Origin: Erysipelotrichales bacterium
Lineage (GTDB): Bacteria; Bacillota_I; Bacilli_A; Erysipelotrichales; Erysipelotrichaceae
DNA length: 64,000 nucleotides
Assembly: GCA_910575705.1 (NCBI GenBank)
Contig: CAJTFG010000001.1
Coordinates: forward strand, 62,001 to 126,000
Direction of reading: 5' to 3'
This document shows positions 23,301 to 31,651 of this stretch, piece by piece. The notes beneath the pieces are model-generated. The model made no database searches. It had not been told where the DNA came from and worked only from the letters and a program-made list of their open reading frames with translations. Position numbers and translations under genes: made by a program. Position 1 is the stretch's first letter. Each line of letters opens with the position of its first letter.

Positions 23301-23960
23301 TCATCCTAGCCGATAACCGTATCCATATATCGTATGAATATTCAAATTCGGCAGTTTTTTACGCAGGCGACGCAAAGTGTCATCCACTACGCGGTCACTT
23401 CCAAAATAATTTTCCTCCCAAACATTCGTTAAGATCTTCTCGCGGCTGAATGCAATGCCCTTGTTTTTGATAAACATCATCAGAAGATCAAATTCCTTCG
23501 TTGTAAGATCGATCTCACTGCCGTTGAAAAACACCTTTCGCTGTTCTTCATCCAGCTCATAACCATCAATCAGAATGCGGTTGTTTTCATTTTTATATAC
23601 GCGCTTCATGACATTGTTTACGCGCAAAACAAGCTCTTTCGGAGAGAACGGTTTGGTAATGTAATCGTCGCTTCCCTTTTCCAATCCGATGATGCGGTCA
23701 AACTCTTTATCTCTTGCGGACATGAAGATAACGGGGATCTCCGGTCCTTGCAGGCGGATCTCTTCAATCAGATCAAACCCGCTTTTATCATCCAGCATGA
23801 TGTCCAATATCCAAAGGTGGACATCATCGTCACTGACATGACTGCTGGCTTCTTCATATGTATAATAGGAACGTACTTCGTATCCTTCCTTTTTCAAGTA
23901 CTGGCACACCAGATCATTGATGGCTTTTTCGTCTTCTACGACGCAGATCACCTTTTTCAT
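23301..23960 (-). CDS. OmpR-family response regulator
   Basis: 219 residues: receiver domain with acidic pair VEDE, phospho-acceptor in WILDIMLDD (about Asp54), T/S in FMSARD and Lys in DYITKPFSP, then a winged-helix DNA-binding domain (TTKEFDLLMMFIKNKGIAFSREKIL…VDDTLRRLRKKLP…IHTIYGYGYRL). First gene of a two-gene operon with its kinase; AGAGGTGATTGC precedes the ATG. The regulon cannot be read from the sequence. Confidence 0.93.
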   Translation of the reverse strand: MKKVICVVEDEKAINDLVCQYLKKEGYEVRSYYTYEEASSHVSDDDVHLWILDIMLDDKSGFDLIEEIRLQGPEIPVIFMSARDKEFDRIIGLEKGSDDYITKPFSPKELVLRVNNVMKRVYKNENNRILIDGYELDEEQRKVFFNGSEIDLTTKEFDLLMMFIKNKGIAFSREKILTNVWEENYFGSDRVVDDTLRRLRKKLPNLNIHTIYGYGYRLG

Positions 23961-23999
23961 GCAATCACCTCTTATTGGTATTGTAGTATAAAAAGCATG

Positions 24000-24028
24000 A
24001 AAAAAAAAGGACTTTTTTACAGCCCTTT
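24000..24028 (-). terminator. terminator of cdaA-cdaR-glmM
   Basis: Minus strand: AAAGGGCT-loop-AGTCCTTT (one G-T pair) followed by T6. The glmM stop (24017-24019) is in the loop. Confidence 0.75.
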
Positions 24029-25351
24029 CGATTTTATGAAATTTACTACGCGGTTTACATATTTATCACATAATTCATCTGTTTTGGCTTCCACCATAAC
24101 ACGAACGAGCGGTTCCGTACCGCTTGGACGAACAAGGATCCTTCCTTCATCTCCAAGCTCTTTCGCCACTTCGTCAACACAAGCCAACAGTTCCTTATCA
24201 TGCAGTGCCTGCTGTTTATCCTGAACCGGCACATTGATCAGCAGCTGTGGGAAGATAAACAGATCTTCGCTTAATTCCTTTAACGACTTTCCGGTCTCCT
24301 TCATCACTTCCAACAGCTTCAATGCCGTCAAAAGTCCGTCTCCGGTATTCGCATGCTGTTTAAAGATGATGTGTCCGCTCTGTTCTCCGCCGATATAATA
24401 ATCGTTTTTCAACATGCATTCAAACACATATTTATCTCCGACAGCTGTCTGTTCATAAACGATGCCCTTGCGATCAAATGCACGATATAAGCCGAGATTG
24501 GACATTACCGTCGTAACGACCGTATTATCTTTTAACGCATTGTTATCATGCATATGACAACCGCATATATACAGCGTATGATCACCGGTAATCAGATCAC
24601 CGTTTTCGTCTACGGCAATCAAACGATCCGCATCGCCGTCAAAAGCAAATCCCGCATGGAAATCGCCTTCCTTCATCATCCGTTGCAGTTCTTCCGGATG
24701 TGTAGAACCGCATTGGGTATTGATGTTGATTCCATTCGGTGAAGAATGTATGACTTCGATCGTAGCGCCTAATTCCTCCAGCGTTTCCGCAGCACAGCTC
24801 GTAGCGCTGCCGTTGGCTAAGTCAAGGGCGATCCGCATCCCCGTCAAATCAAGAGGAACGGTCTCTTTCAGATAACTCTCGTATACTTCCAAGCCTTCGT
24901 CCCAATTGACAACATGTCCGATCGCTTCATTCTGACAAAGCTCGATCTCGATCTCTTTGTCGATATACTGTTCCACAAGCTCTTCGATCTCCGGATTCAT
25001 CTTCATGCCTTCGCCATTGAACAGCTTGATCCCGTTATCGTGGAACGGATTATGCGATGCACTAACCATAATACCGCAGTCAAATTGATTTTTTCGTATC
25101 AAATAAGAAACACTCGGTGTCGGACATACGCCCAACAGATATACGGTAGCACCTGCGGCAGTAGCTCCTGCCGCAAGTCCCATTTCAAACATATCGGAAG
25201 ACAATCGTGTATCCTTACCGATCAGAATCTTCGCATGACGGTTTTTCCCGTAATGCCAAGCAAGATATTGCCCTGTTCTGACCGCCATATCCAGTGTTAA
25301 AGTATCATTCGCACGTCCGCGTGCACCGTCTGTACCAAAATATTTTGTCAT
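24017..25351 (-). CDS. glmM: phosphoglucosamine mutase
   Basis: 444 residues, typical length. KYFGTDGARGRAN at the start, the phosphoserine loop MVSASHNPFHDNGIK, the Mg-binding FDGDADRLIAVDE, the sugar-binding GGEQSGHI and the phosphate-binding RPSGTEPLVRVMVE. It converts GlcN-6-P to GlcN-1-P for UDP-GlcNAc. In Firmicutes GlmM binds and restrains the c-di-AMP cyclase CdaA; the conserved cdaA-cdaR-glmM order is kept here, twelve bases after cdaR. Confidence 0.95.
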   Translation of the reverse strand: MTKYFGTDGARGRANDTLTLDMAVRTGQYLAWHYGKNRHAKILIGKDTRLSSDMFEMGLAAGATAAGATVYLLGVCPTPSVSYLIRKNQFDCGIMVSASHNPFHDNGIKLFNGEGMKMNPEIEELVEQYIDKEIEIELCQNEAIGHVVNWDEGLEVYESYLKETVPLDLTGMRIALDLANGSATSCAAETLEELGATIEVIHSSPNGININTQCGSTHPEELQRMMKEGDFHAGFAFDGDADRLIAVDENGDLITGDHTLYICGCHMHDNNALKDNTVVTTVMSNLGLYRAFDRKGIVYEQTAVGDKYVFECMLKNDYYIGGEQSGHIIFKQHANTGDGLLTALKLLEVMKETGKSLKELSEDLFIFPQLLINVPVQDKQQALHDKELLACVDEVAKELGDEGRILVRPSGTEPLVRVMVEAKTDELCDKYVNRVVNFIKSKGL

Positions 25352-25362
25352 ATCGTTTCCCT

Positions 25363-26742
25363 CTATTTCTTATTGATTACATTCACTTTGATCGTAGCGT
25401 TTTTCAATTCATAGATCGCCAGCTTATTAGAACCGCTGACCGTTAACGGTACATCATACGTACCCGGTTCTGTAATCTTCGAGAAGTCTGCATATACTTC
25501 CAGCTGATCCACGGTAATGCCATCAAGAACACCTTGTGCTCCTTTTATGACGACTGTCGTATACGCATCACTGGAATTTACAGGCGTAAAGTTCAGCGTA
25601 TCCGCAAGGTTCTTGTACTGTACCGGCACTTCCCCCTGTTCCTTCGTAACGCTGTCTTCCAGCTTGATCGTAATATTGACGGTCTTCAACGATGACTTGG
25701 TGATTCCGTTCGGCAAAATGATCGGCATCGGAATAGAGATATCCGCTGTCAGCGTACTTGCCGGAATAGATATCGGAAGTTCATTGATAGAATCCAATAT
25801 GCTCTGCGGTCCATAGATCTCTACCGATTGTGCATCCAATGTATAGCTTGCGATCGCTTTTCCGTTTGGTACGATACCGACAGGAACGATCGTGATCGGC
25901 ACATTCTTAAACGGTGTCGTAACATTTACGGTCGTCTTCATCGTCTTCGGCATGATATCCACATTCAGACGAGCACCGCTTTGATCGTAAGCTACGATTT
26001 CCGCATTGCTTTCGAATACACCGCTTTCTTTCACATCTGACACATCGATCAAGGCCTTAACAAAGGCGATCTGTTCGATCGTATCCTGAGAAGCGCGCAC
26101 GACGACTTCCCCTTGTTCAAACTGCGGATCTTCCAAAGCGAACGTACTGTCCATCTTACTTATATTTACAAAGTCATATCCGAGCGTAAAGCGTTTGGAT
26201 ACTTTCTTTTTGATCGTAACGTGGATCGTAGAAGGATTGAGCGTGACCTTGATACGGGAAGAAAAATCCTTAGGGATCAACTCCACCATATGCTCTCCTT
26301 CTTTCAGATCTGTCAGATCCGCAACGACCTGATAGTTTTTCTGCGTTTTTGCCAACTGAATATCATTCAAATCGCCCGTCAAAGTAGCATCTACCGTTTC
26401 CGGTATACCGCTGACCTCATAAGCCTGATCGGAAACCTGTACGCTTATCGGAATCCCTTTAATATCCTGAGAGGTCTTACTCGTATCAAATATCGTACCG
26501 TTCTGTTCTCCAGCATCGATCATCGCAAAGATCAACAATGCCAACACCAAAGCAACGATCTTCCCATATTTTTGATTAAACAGAAGACGATCCAGCCAGC
26601 TGCTCATCCATCGGAAGAACTTGGCAATGGAATTTTCTATATTCGCATACGTCTTCGCAAAGGACTGTCCTTTATCGGCGATCGTCTTAGCCAGTTCTGT
26701 CTTTCCTTCTGAACTCAACTGCGATTTCTTTCTTTTTGCCAT
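25363..26742 (-). CDS. cdaR: CdaA regulator CdaR (YbbR repeats)
   Basis: 459 residues. A cytoplasmic N-terminus, one transmembrane helix (KIVALVLALLIFAMID, about 63-78), then about four YbbR repeats outside the cell, each ending in a strand of the type GVFESNAEIVAYDQSGARLNV or GTYDVPLTVSGSNKL. CdaR modulates the diadenylate cyclase. It starts inside the cdaA stop codon (TAATG), so the two are coupled. The N-terminal extension before the helix (about 60 residues) is longer than in Bacillus. Confidence 0.92.
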   Translation of the reverse strand: MAKRKKSQLSSEGKTELAKTIADKGQSFAKTYANIENSIAKFFRWMSSWLDRLLFNQKYGKIVALVLALLIFAMIDAGEQNGTIFDTSKTSQDIKGIPISVQVSDQAYEVSGIPETVDATLTGDLNDIQLAKTQKNYQVVADLTDLKEGEHMVELIPKDFSSRIKVTLNPSTIHVTIKKKVSKRFTLGYDFVNISKMDSTFALEDPQFEQGEVVVRASQDTIEQIAFVKALIDVSDVKESGVFESNAEIVAYDQSGARLNVDIMPKTMKTTVNVTTPFKNVPITIVPVGIVPNGKAIASYTLDAQSVEIYGPQSILDSINELPISIPASTLTADISIPMPIILPNGITKSSLKTVNITIKLEDSVTKEQGEVPVQYKNLADTLNFTPVNSSDAYTTVVIKGAQGVLDGITVDQLEVYADFSKITEPGTYDVPLTVSGSNKLAIYELKNATIKVNVINKK

Positions 26743-28223
26743 TACTCTTTCCTCCCTTCATGATCCTTATTGGAGGCTTTGTCTTTGCTTGATTTATAAT
26801 TCAAAACGATAGCTTCCGGCTCCATCGTATCCTTCAATGGTCCATCCGCTTTCCGTTCATCATCCATAGAACGCGTACGACGGATCACACCGCGGGAAAC
26901 CTGTTCTTCCGTCATGCTCTTATGTACGGGTTTTGCCGGCTCTTCCTGTCGTCTTTCTTCCTCTTTTGATCGTTTCAACTTCTTCGCTATTCCCAATCCC
27001 GGCTTATGATGTTTTACCGGCGGTTCTTTCGCTTTAGAAGCCGGTATTGCCGCATCTTTAGAAGAAGTATCTGCTTTCTCTTTCTTCGGATCTACTTCCT
27101 TTAAATATTTTTTCATCTCGTCTTCTTTTCGCGAACGCGGCTTCGGAGCGTCTGCCTCGGTCACGATCGTATCAAAGAGCGAATCCAGCTCCGGCGTCTC
27201 TTCCATCAGATTACCGATACCGATCTTTTCTACTTTTTTCTCCAAGATCTTCTTTTCCAGATCTTCCTTTTTTCGTTCCTCTTCTTCTTTATCCTTTGCG
27301 GACAGCTTTTCTTTTTTCTTTCCTCTGTTTTTCAGATAGGAAGAGAATCGGCTCTTCTTCGCTTCTTCTGCCTGTTTTTCCTCTGCGATCTGAACGACAT
27401 CCTTTTCCATATCGCTTTCCTTCGTAATGGTATCTTTCGCTACTTCCACTTCTGTCTGACAAATGACCATCAGCAGAAATTCACGCAGGCTCTTTTCATT
27501 TACAACCGTCAGCTTGCCGCCCTCCGCAATAGAGATATTTCCCGTCTCCTCGGAAATGACGATCGTAATGGAATCGGTAATTTCACTGATCCCTACCGCA
27601 GCGCGGTGTCTGGCTCCGTAGCTGGTCGGCAAATCCAATGTGGTCGGCGGAAAATACGCAGCCGCACAGGCGATCTTAACACCTTGTATGATGACCGCTC
27701 CGTCATGCAGCGGTGTTCCGTATTGGAAAATAGAACATAACAATTCGCTGGATACAACGGAATTCATCGCTGTCCCGGTCTTGATATAATCATTCAGAGA
27801 GTGTCCTTGTTCCAAAGAGATCAAAGCCCCTGTCTTAGACTTGGACATATCGGCACAAGCCTTGACAAGCTCATCTACCAGTTTCTCACGTTCATTGATC
27901 GTAAGTGTAGACAACCGAGAGAACACACTTGTCTTTCCCAGCTTTTCCAACAGGGAACGGATCTCCGGCTGGAAAATGATGATCACCGCCAAAACACCCC
28001 AATTCACAAAAATATCCGCCAGAAATTCGACGGTTTTTAATCCCAGGAATACAGCCAGTGCACGGATCAGAATAACAAACAAGATCCCTTTAAAGATCTG
28101 GATCGTGCGGGAATTGTTTCTTACGATCTTCAAACAGTAATAAACAAGCACCCATACGATCCCTATATCTAAAATAGTTTTGCTTAACGTCAGCAAATTA
28201 TTTATCGTTAGATAATCGAACAT
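26742..28223 (-). CDS. cdaA: diadenylate cyclase CdaA with a long charged tail
   Basis: 493 residues. Residues 1-85 hold three membrane helices. The DAC domain follows with the catalytic motifs LHDGAVII (DGA about 174-176) and YGARHRAAVG (RHR about 205-207). It makes c-di-AMP, an essential osmolyte and wall signal. Bacillus CdaA is about 273 residues; here some 225 extra follow (about 268-493), very rich in Lys/Glu/Arg (KKEKLSAKDKEEEERKKEDL, KRSKEEERRQEEP), probably disordered or coiled. The start MFDYLTINN at 28223 has AAGGGAG upstream; an extended -10 lies at 28248-28253. Confidence 0.93.
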   Translation of the reverse strand: MFDYLTINNLLTLSKTILDIGIVWVLVYYCLKIVRNNSRTIQIFKGILFVILIRALAVFLGLKTVEFLADIFVNWGVLAVIIIFQPEIRSLLEKLGKTSVFSRLSTLTINEREKLVDELVKACADMSKSKTGALISLEQGHSLNDYIKTGTAMNSVVSSELLCSIFQYGTPLHDGAVIIQGVKIACAAAYFPPTTLDLPTSYGARHRAAVGISEITDSITIVISEETGNISIAEGGKLTVVNEKSLREFLLMVICQTEVEVAKDTITKESDMEKDVVQIAEEKQAEEAKKSRFSSYLKNRGKKKEKLSAKDKEEEERKKEDLEKKILEKKVEKIGIGNLMEETPELDSLFDTIVTEADAPKPRSRKEDEMKKYLKEVDPKKEKADTSSKDAAIPASKAKEPPVKHHKPGLGIAKKLKRSKEEERRQEEPAKPVHKSMTEEQVSRGVIRRTRSMDDERKADGPLKDTMEPEAIVLNYKSSKDKASNKDHEGRKE

Positions 28224-28247
28224 ACAAACACTCCCTTCGCATACAAC

Positions 28248-28253
28248 ATTATA
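28248..28253 (-). promoter_or_regulatory. cdaA extended -10
   Basis: Minus strand TGCTATAAT, 25 bases upstream of the cdaA ATG. Confidence 0.5.
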
Positions 28254-28291
28254 GCATAAAAACAAATGTCATTTCTCACAATCCCGCAATT

Positions 28292-29062
28292 TTATGAAGA
28301 AATTTGCATCAGATGAGCAATCGCCTCGCTTACCGTATCCACAACCCTTTCCGCATGCTCTTTGATCTGTGAAGACGCATGCGATACGCAAAAGCCATGA
28401 AATTCATCAATCATCGGAAGATCGTTAAACGAATCGCCGATCGTATAAATATCCTCATGCCGGTATCCCTTCCATTCTTTTACAAAGTGCAATCCGCTGC
28501 TTTTACTGACTAGATCAGGAGCAATATCGATGCAGCCTACGTTTTGATAAGCACTCACATGACCGGCAAACGCATGTTGGATATGATCCGTAATTTCTTC
28601 GACTCGTTTCTGATCATGAAGAAACATGACGATCTGTACAATCTGCCGATTTTTCTGCAATTCCTCCCACGTCAGATCCAGACGGGGATCTGCCGTATGC
28701 GCCTCTTCTTTTCCATCCACATAGATGCGAAGACGGCGAAACCCGTCACCGATACTGAAGAATTCACAAGGCAAGGTACGGATATAGGAAACAAGTTCCA
28801 TCGCCTTATCAAAATCCATCGTGTCTTTCTTTATACTGCGATATTCTTGATCACATATGATCCCTCCGTTGTTGGTTACGAGAAAATCGACCTCCAGATG
28901 GTTTTTTTCAATCTCCTGACGAATGGTCTCAACGCTTCTGCCGGTAACGATACCAAACGCATTCCCGTGAGCCCGAAATGCACGGATCGCTTCTACGTTT
29001 TCCTCAGATACGCACTTACCTGTTCTTAGCGTACCATCATAGTCACTTGCCAAAATTTTCAT
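28292..29062 (-). CDS. Cof-type HAD phosphatase
   Basis: 256 residues. Motif I DYDGTLRTG, motif II VTGRS, a Cof-type cap, a Lys in the SKSSGLHF region, and motif IV GDSFNDLPMI. Members dephosphorylate sugar phosphates, flavin or pyridoxal phosphates; the substrate is unknown. It follows the transglutaminase-like lipoprotein by twelve bases and probably shares its transcript. Confidence 0.87.
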   Translation of the reverse strand: MKILASDYDGTLRTGKCVSEENVEAIRAFRAHGNAFGIVTGRSVETIRQEIEKNHLEVDFLVTNNGGIICDQEYRSIKKDTMDFDKAMELVSYIRTLPCEFFSIGDGFRRLRIYVDGKEEAHTADPRLDLTWEELQKNRQIVQIVMFLHDQKRVEEITDHIQHAFAGHVSAYQNVGCIDIAPDLVSKSSGLHFVKEWKGYRHEDIYTIGDSFNDLPMIDEFHGFCVSHASSQIKEHAERVVDTVSEAIAHLMQISS

Positions 29063-29074
29063 ATGTCCCTCTTT

Positions 29075-30154
29075 CTAATATGTAAAGGTGATAACACCCA
29101 AAGCAGGATATTCAACATAGCGGACACTATGCACCTCGATCCCTAGCTGCCGCAGCAAGACAAAGATATGGTTATCATCCAACATGTAAGCTTTCAGCTT
29201 TTGCAGCATTTCCTCATCGTCGCATTTTACGGAAAGCTTTCGCTGACGCAAGTTCTCTTCATACTGCATGATCTCCAAAAGCTGCGTATCGTCAATATCC
29301 GTAATATAAGCATTCTCTTTCACATAGTAATTATCTTTGACCGCATCCGTCACCTCATAGGCGGTATGCACATCATACAATTCCAGCATCTCATCAGAGG
29401 TAAAGCCAAAAAAAGCGTATGTCTTATGTCCGTCCTGTACCCCATCGACAGCAGCATCTCCGTGCGTTACATCTATATAATAATATTCACCATCCATCAA
29501 AACCATATTCCATGCATGGGCATTTTGTTCTTTCAGCGTAACTCCTACCTGATAGCTGCAAGGTATCTTTAAATATTCCAATAGATACTGCATCGTTTTC
29601 GCATAACCGGCGCAAACAGACGTTTCATTCAGCATCACGCTTAGAATATTCTGATTATCTGCAGCTTCCGTATCATAGGCCGTATGATCGATAATATGAT
29701 CATAGACGAACTTTACCTTTTCATAATCCGATGCCCCGGCCGGAAGATCCGTAAGGATCTCTTCTGATTTCTCTTTCAGCTGCCGCGTATACGTCTCCGC
29801 TTCTTCTGCGGTATATAAATAGTGCGGATACAGCTCGCTCCAACTGCCGAAAATCATAAAATCCATCTGGGCATAAGCAAAGGTTTCCGTCCAAAATATT
29901 TCCGGATGATCATACATGACGGCAGAATACAGTTCCACCAATTCATCTTCTTCCATATAGTCGACCTTGATCTCATCATCCATATTCATAAGACCCTCGT
30001 AGATCGCATCATAATCATCTTGCCGTTCTTCTTCCAGCTGCTTTCTCGCATACATAAAACCTGTATCGCTTTCAATTGTATACAGGGATTCTTTTTCATT
30101 GCAGCCCGCAGTGACCATACATATTCCAATCATGATAAACCATCGCTTTTTCAT
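29075..30154 (-). CDS. transglutaminase-like lipoprotein
   Basis: 359 residues. A lipoprotein signal peptide ends in the lipobox VTAGC (Cys about 18). The transglutaminase-like core has the catalytic Cys in TSVCAGYAKTMQYLL, His in NAHAWNMVLMDGEYYYIDVTHGD and the Asp of that same segment. Such surface enzymes act as proteases, transglutaminases or peptidoglycan-linked factors; which is unknown. The last about 80 residues form a separate region ending in VRYVEYPALGVITFTY. An extended -10 (TGTTACAAT) lies just upstream, back to back with the yjzC promoter. Confidence 0.82.
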   Translation of the reverse strand: MKKRWFIMIGICMVTAGCNEKESLYTIESDTGFMYARKQLEEERQDDYDAIYEGLMNMDDEIKVDYMEEDELVELYSAVMYDHPEIFWTETFAYAQMDFMIFGSWSELYPHYLYTAEEAETYTRQLKEKSEEILTDLPAGASDYEKVKFVYDHIIDHTAYDTEAADNQNILSVMLNETSVCAGYAKTMQYLLEYLKIPCSYQVGVTLKEQNAHAWNMVLMDGEYYYIDVTHGDAAVDGVQDGHKTYAFFGFTSDEMLELYDVHTAYEVTDAVKDNYYVKENAYITDIDDTQLLEIMQYEENLRQRKLSVKCDDEEMLQKLKAYMLDDNHIFVLLRQLGIEVHSVRYVEYPALGVITFTY

Positions 30155-30198
30155 GTGCTTGCCCCATTCTTTACAACCGTCATCATTGTAACAACTTT

Positions 30199-30226
30199 TT
30201 GATGTTTTTCATAGTTTTTGTATAAT
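30199..30226 (+). promoter_or_regulatory. promoter of the YjzC-like gene
   Basis: -35 TTGATG (30199-30204), 16-base spacer, -10 TATAAT (30221-30226). Confidence 0.6.
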
Positions 30227-30266
30227 AATTTTTATCAAACCCATACTACTATCAGGAGGTGTGAAA

Positions 30267-30428
30267 ATGGCACAGAAAAAATATCGTCCGGGAATGAACT
30301 GCGAAAAGACCGGAAAGTATCGCAGATACGACAAAAACGGTAAAGTAGTCAACGAAGACGTCGATGTAGAAAAGGGCAGAAGATTCCCTCCTGCACAGGA
30401 AGAGGGCTGCTACTACTGCGAGAAGTAG
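30267..30428 (+). CDS. YjzC-like small protein
   Basis: 53 residues, too short for many ORF finders. It reads MAQKKYRPGMNCEKTGKYRR, then YDKNGKVVNEDVDVEKGRRF and PPAQEEGCYYCEK, matching the YjzC family pattern PG-x(n)-SGxYxxxDxxGxxxxxxVxxxxGxxFPP. Three cysteines, one early and a C-x2-C near the end, could bind a metal. AGGAGGTGTGAAA precedes the ATG, with a good promoter and terminator, so it is surely expressed. Function unknown. Confidence 0.85.
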   Translation: MAQKKYRPGMNCEKTGKYRRYDKNGKVVNEDVDVEKGRRFPPAQEEGCYYCEK

Positions 30429-30438
30429 TTTATCGCAA

Positions 30439-30467
30439 AGGAACTGTTTGTCAGTTCCTCTTTTTTT
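30439..30467 (+). terminator. yjzC terminator
   Basis: AGGAACTG-TTTGT-CAGTTCCT followed by C and seven T. Confidence 0.9.
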
Positions 30468-30478
30468 ATCATTTCCAT

Positions 30479-30504
30479 AAAAAAAATGCCGCTACAAGCG
30501 GCAT
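30479..30504 (-). terminator. rubrerythrin operon terminator
   Basis: Minus strand: ATGCCGCT-TGT-AGCGGCAT followed by eight T. Confidence 0.9.
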
Positions 30505-30515
30505 CGTAAACATCT

Positions 30516-31055
30516 TTAGTAGTTTTCTTCGTGAACGGCAAAATAAGAGCGCGCATGATGACATACCGGGCACTCCTGCGGTGCGGATTTCCCCTTGTGA
30601 AGATGACCACAGTTCAGACATTCCCACAGCGTTTCTTCATCTTTATCAAACACGGTTCCGTCTTCGATATTGCTTAACAAAGCCGCATATCGTTCTTCAT
30701 GCATCTTTTCGATAGCAGCGACACCGTCCATCTGATCAGCGATCTCATCAAAGCCTTCTTCTCTGGCTTCCTGTGCCATGCGTGCATACATGTCGGTCCA
30801 CTCGAAATTTTCACCGGCTGCGGCATCTTTCAGGTTATTAACAGTGCAAGGAACGCTTCCCCCATGCAAATGCTTAAACCACAATTCCGCATGTTCTTTT
30901 TCGTTCGCAGCCGTCTTCTCAAAAATCTGAGAGATCTGTACATATCCTTCTTTTTTTGCCTTAGAAGCATAGAACGTATATTTATTACGTGCCTGTGATT
31001 CTCCGGCAAATGCTTCCGCTAAATTTCTTTCTGTCTTTGTTCCTTTTAAATTCAT
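30516..31055 (-). CDS. rbr: rubrerythrin
   Basis: 179 residues. A four-helix di-iron domain with the ligand motifs [13 protein letters not shown] (ExxxR), NEKEHAELW (ExxH), the later [14 protein letters not shown] and EKMHEERY, then a C-terminal rubredoxin-like domain with CLNCG and CPVCH. It reduces peroxide in anaerobes. AGGAGGAAATGTT precedes the ATG. Eleven bases downstream of the rubredoxin-like gene, so one oxidative-stress unit. Confidence 0.94.
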   Translation of the reverse strand: MNLKGTKTERNLAEAFAGESQARNKYTFYASKAKKEGYVQISQIFEKTAANEKEHAELWFKHLHGGSVPCTVNNLKDAAAGENFEWTDMYARMAQEAREEGFDEIADQMDGVAAIEKMHEERYAALLSNIEDGTVFDKDEETLWECLNCGHLHKGKSAPQECPVCHHARSYFAVHEENY

Positions 31056-31066
31056 AACATTTCCTC

Positions 31067-31399
31067 CTAAAATTTTCCTTTGCTGATATGACCGGCAATT
31101 TCCGCTTTCGCCATCTGTTTAATTTCCCAAGCACGCTGTTTCGCATACTGGAATACATGTACACATCCCGGATCCAGGTTATCTTCAATACCTTTAGATG
31201 CGATCTTATCCATCTTCATTGCCAGACGGATCAGCTGCATGTGATAATCGTTTGTCTTATCGCTGCGATAAACCTTCTCTGCTTCCTCTTTGGGAAGTTC
31301 CATAAATTTGTCGGCAGCAACCCCACACTTCGGACATTTTTCAGGTGCACTTTCACCTTCATGAACATAACCGCATACGGAGCATTTCCATAGTTTCAT
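31067..31399 (-). CDS. rubredoxin-domain protein with a helical tail
   Basis: 110 residues. The N-terminus is a rubredoxin-type iron site, [12 protein letters not shown]…[14 protein letters not shown] (two C-x2-C). The C-terminal 70 residues are helical ([24 protein letters not shown]…[18 protein letters not shown]), not part of ordinary 52-residue rubredoxin. Likely electron donor to the rubrerythrin encoded next. AAGGAGGTAAATGAG precedes the ATG. Confidence 0.85.
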   Translation of the reverse strand: MKLWKCSVCGYVHEGESAPEKCPKCGVAADKFMELPKEEAEKVYRSDKTNDYHMQLIRLAMKMDKIASKGIEDNLDPGCVHVFQYAKQRAWEIKQMAKAEIAGHISKGKF

Positions 31400-31651
31400 C
31401 TCATTTACCTCCTTATGTTTCTACATGTTATATTGTAACCGCATTTGATAAAAAATGCACGCTATTTGCTACTGTTTTTTCAAAGACGCTCCACCAAAAG
31501 TAAAAAAAGCACTTCTTCTGTTAAAATCAAAAAAATTTACATCATAATTGCCGATCTTTTTTTATTTGTTTTACAATTTATCATTTTTATATGAAATATC
31601 TGTACTTTTTTTTCATAAAATATTAGAATAATACATATTGGAGGATCCACT
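31400..31651. promoter_or_regulatory. AT-rich divergent intergenic region
   Basis: About 250 bases between the rubredoxin-like gene and glnN, no gene seen. A possible glnN promoter is TTGCCG-N18-TACAAT around 31547-31576, followed by a 70-base leader with T-rich tracts and GGAGG before the ATG. No riboswitch fold was recognised. Confidence 0.35.
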
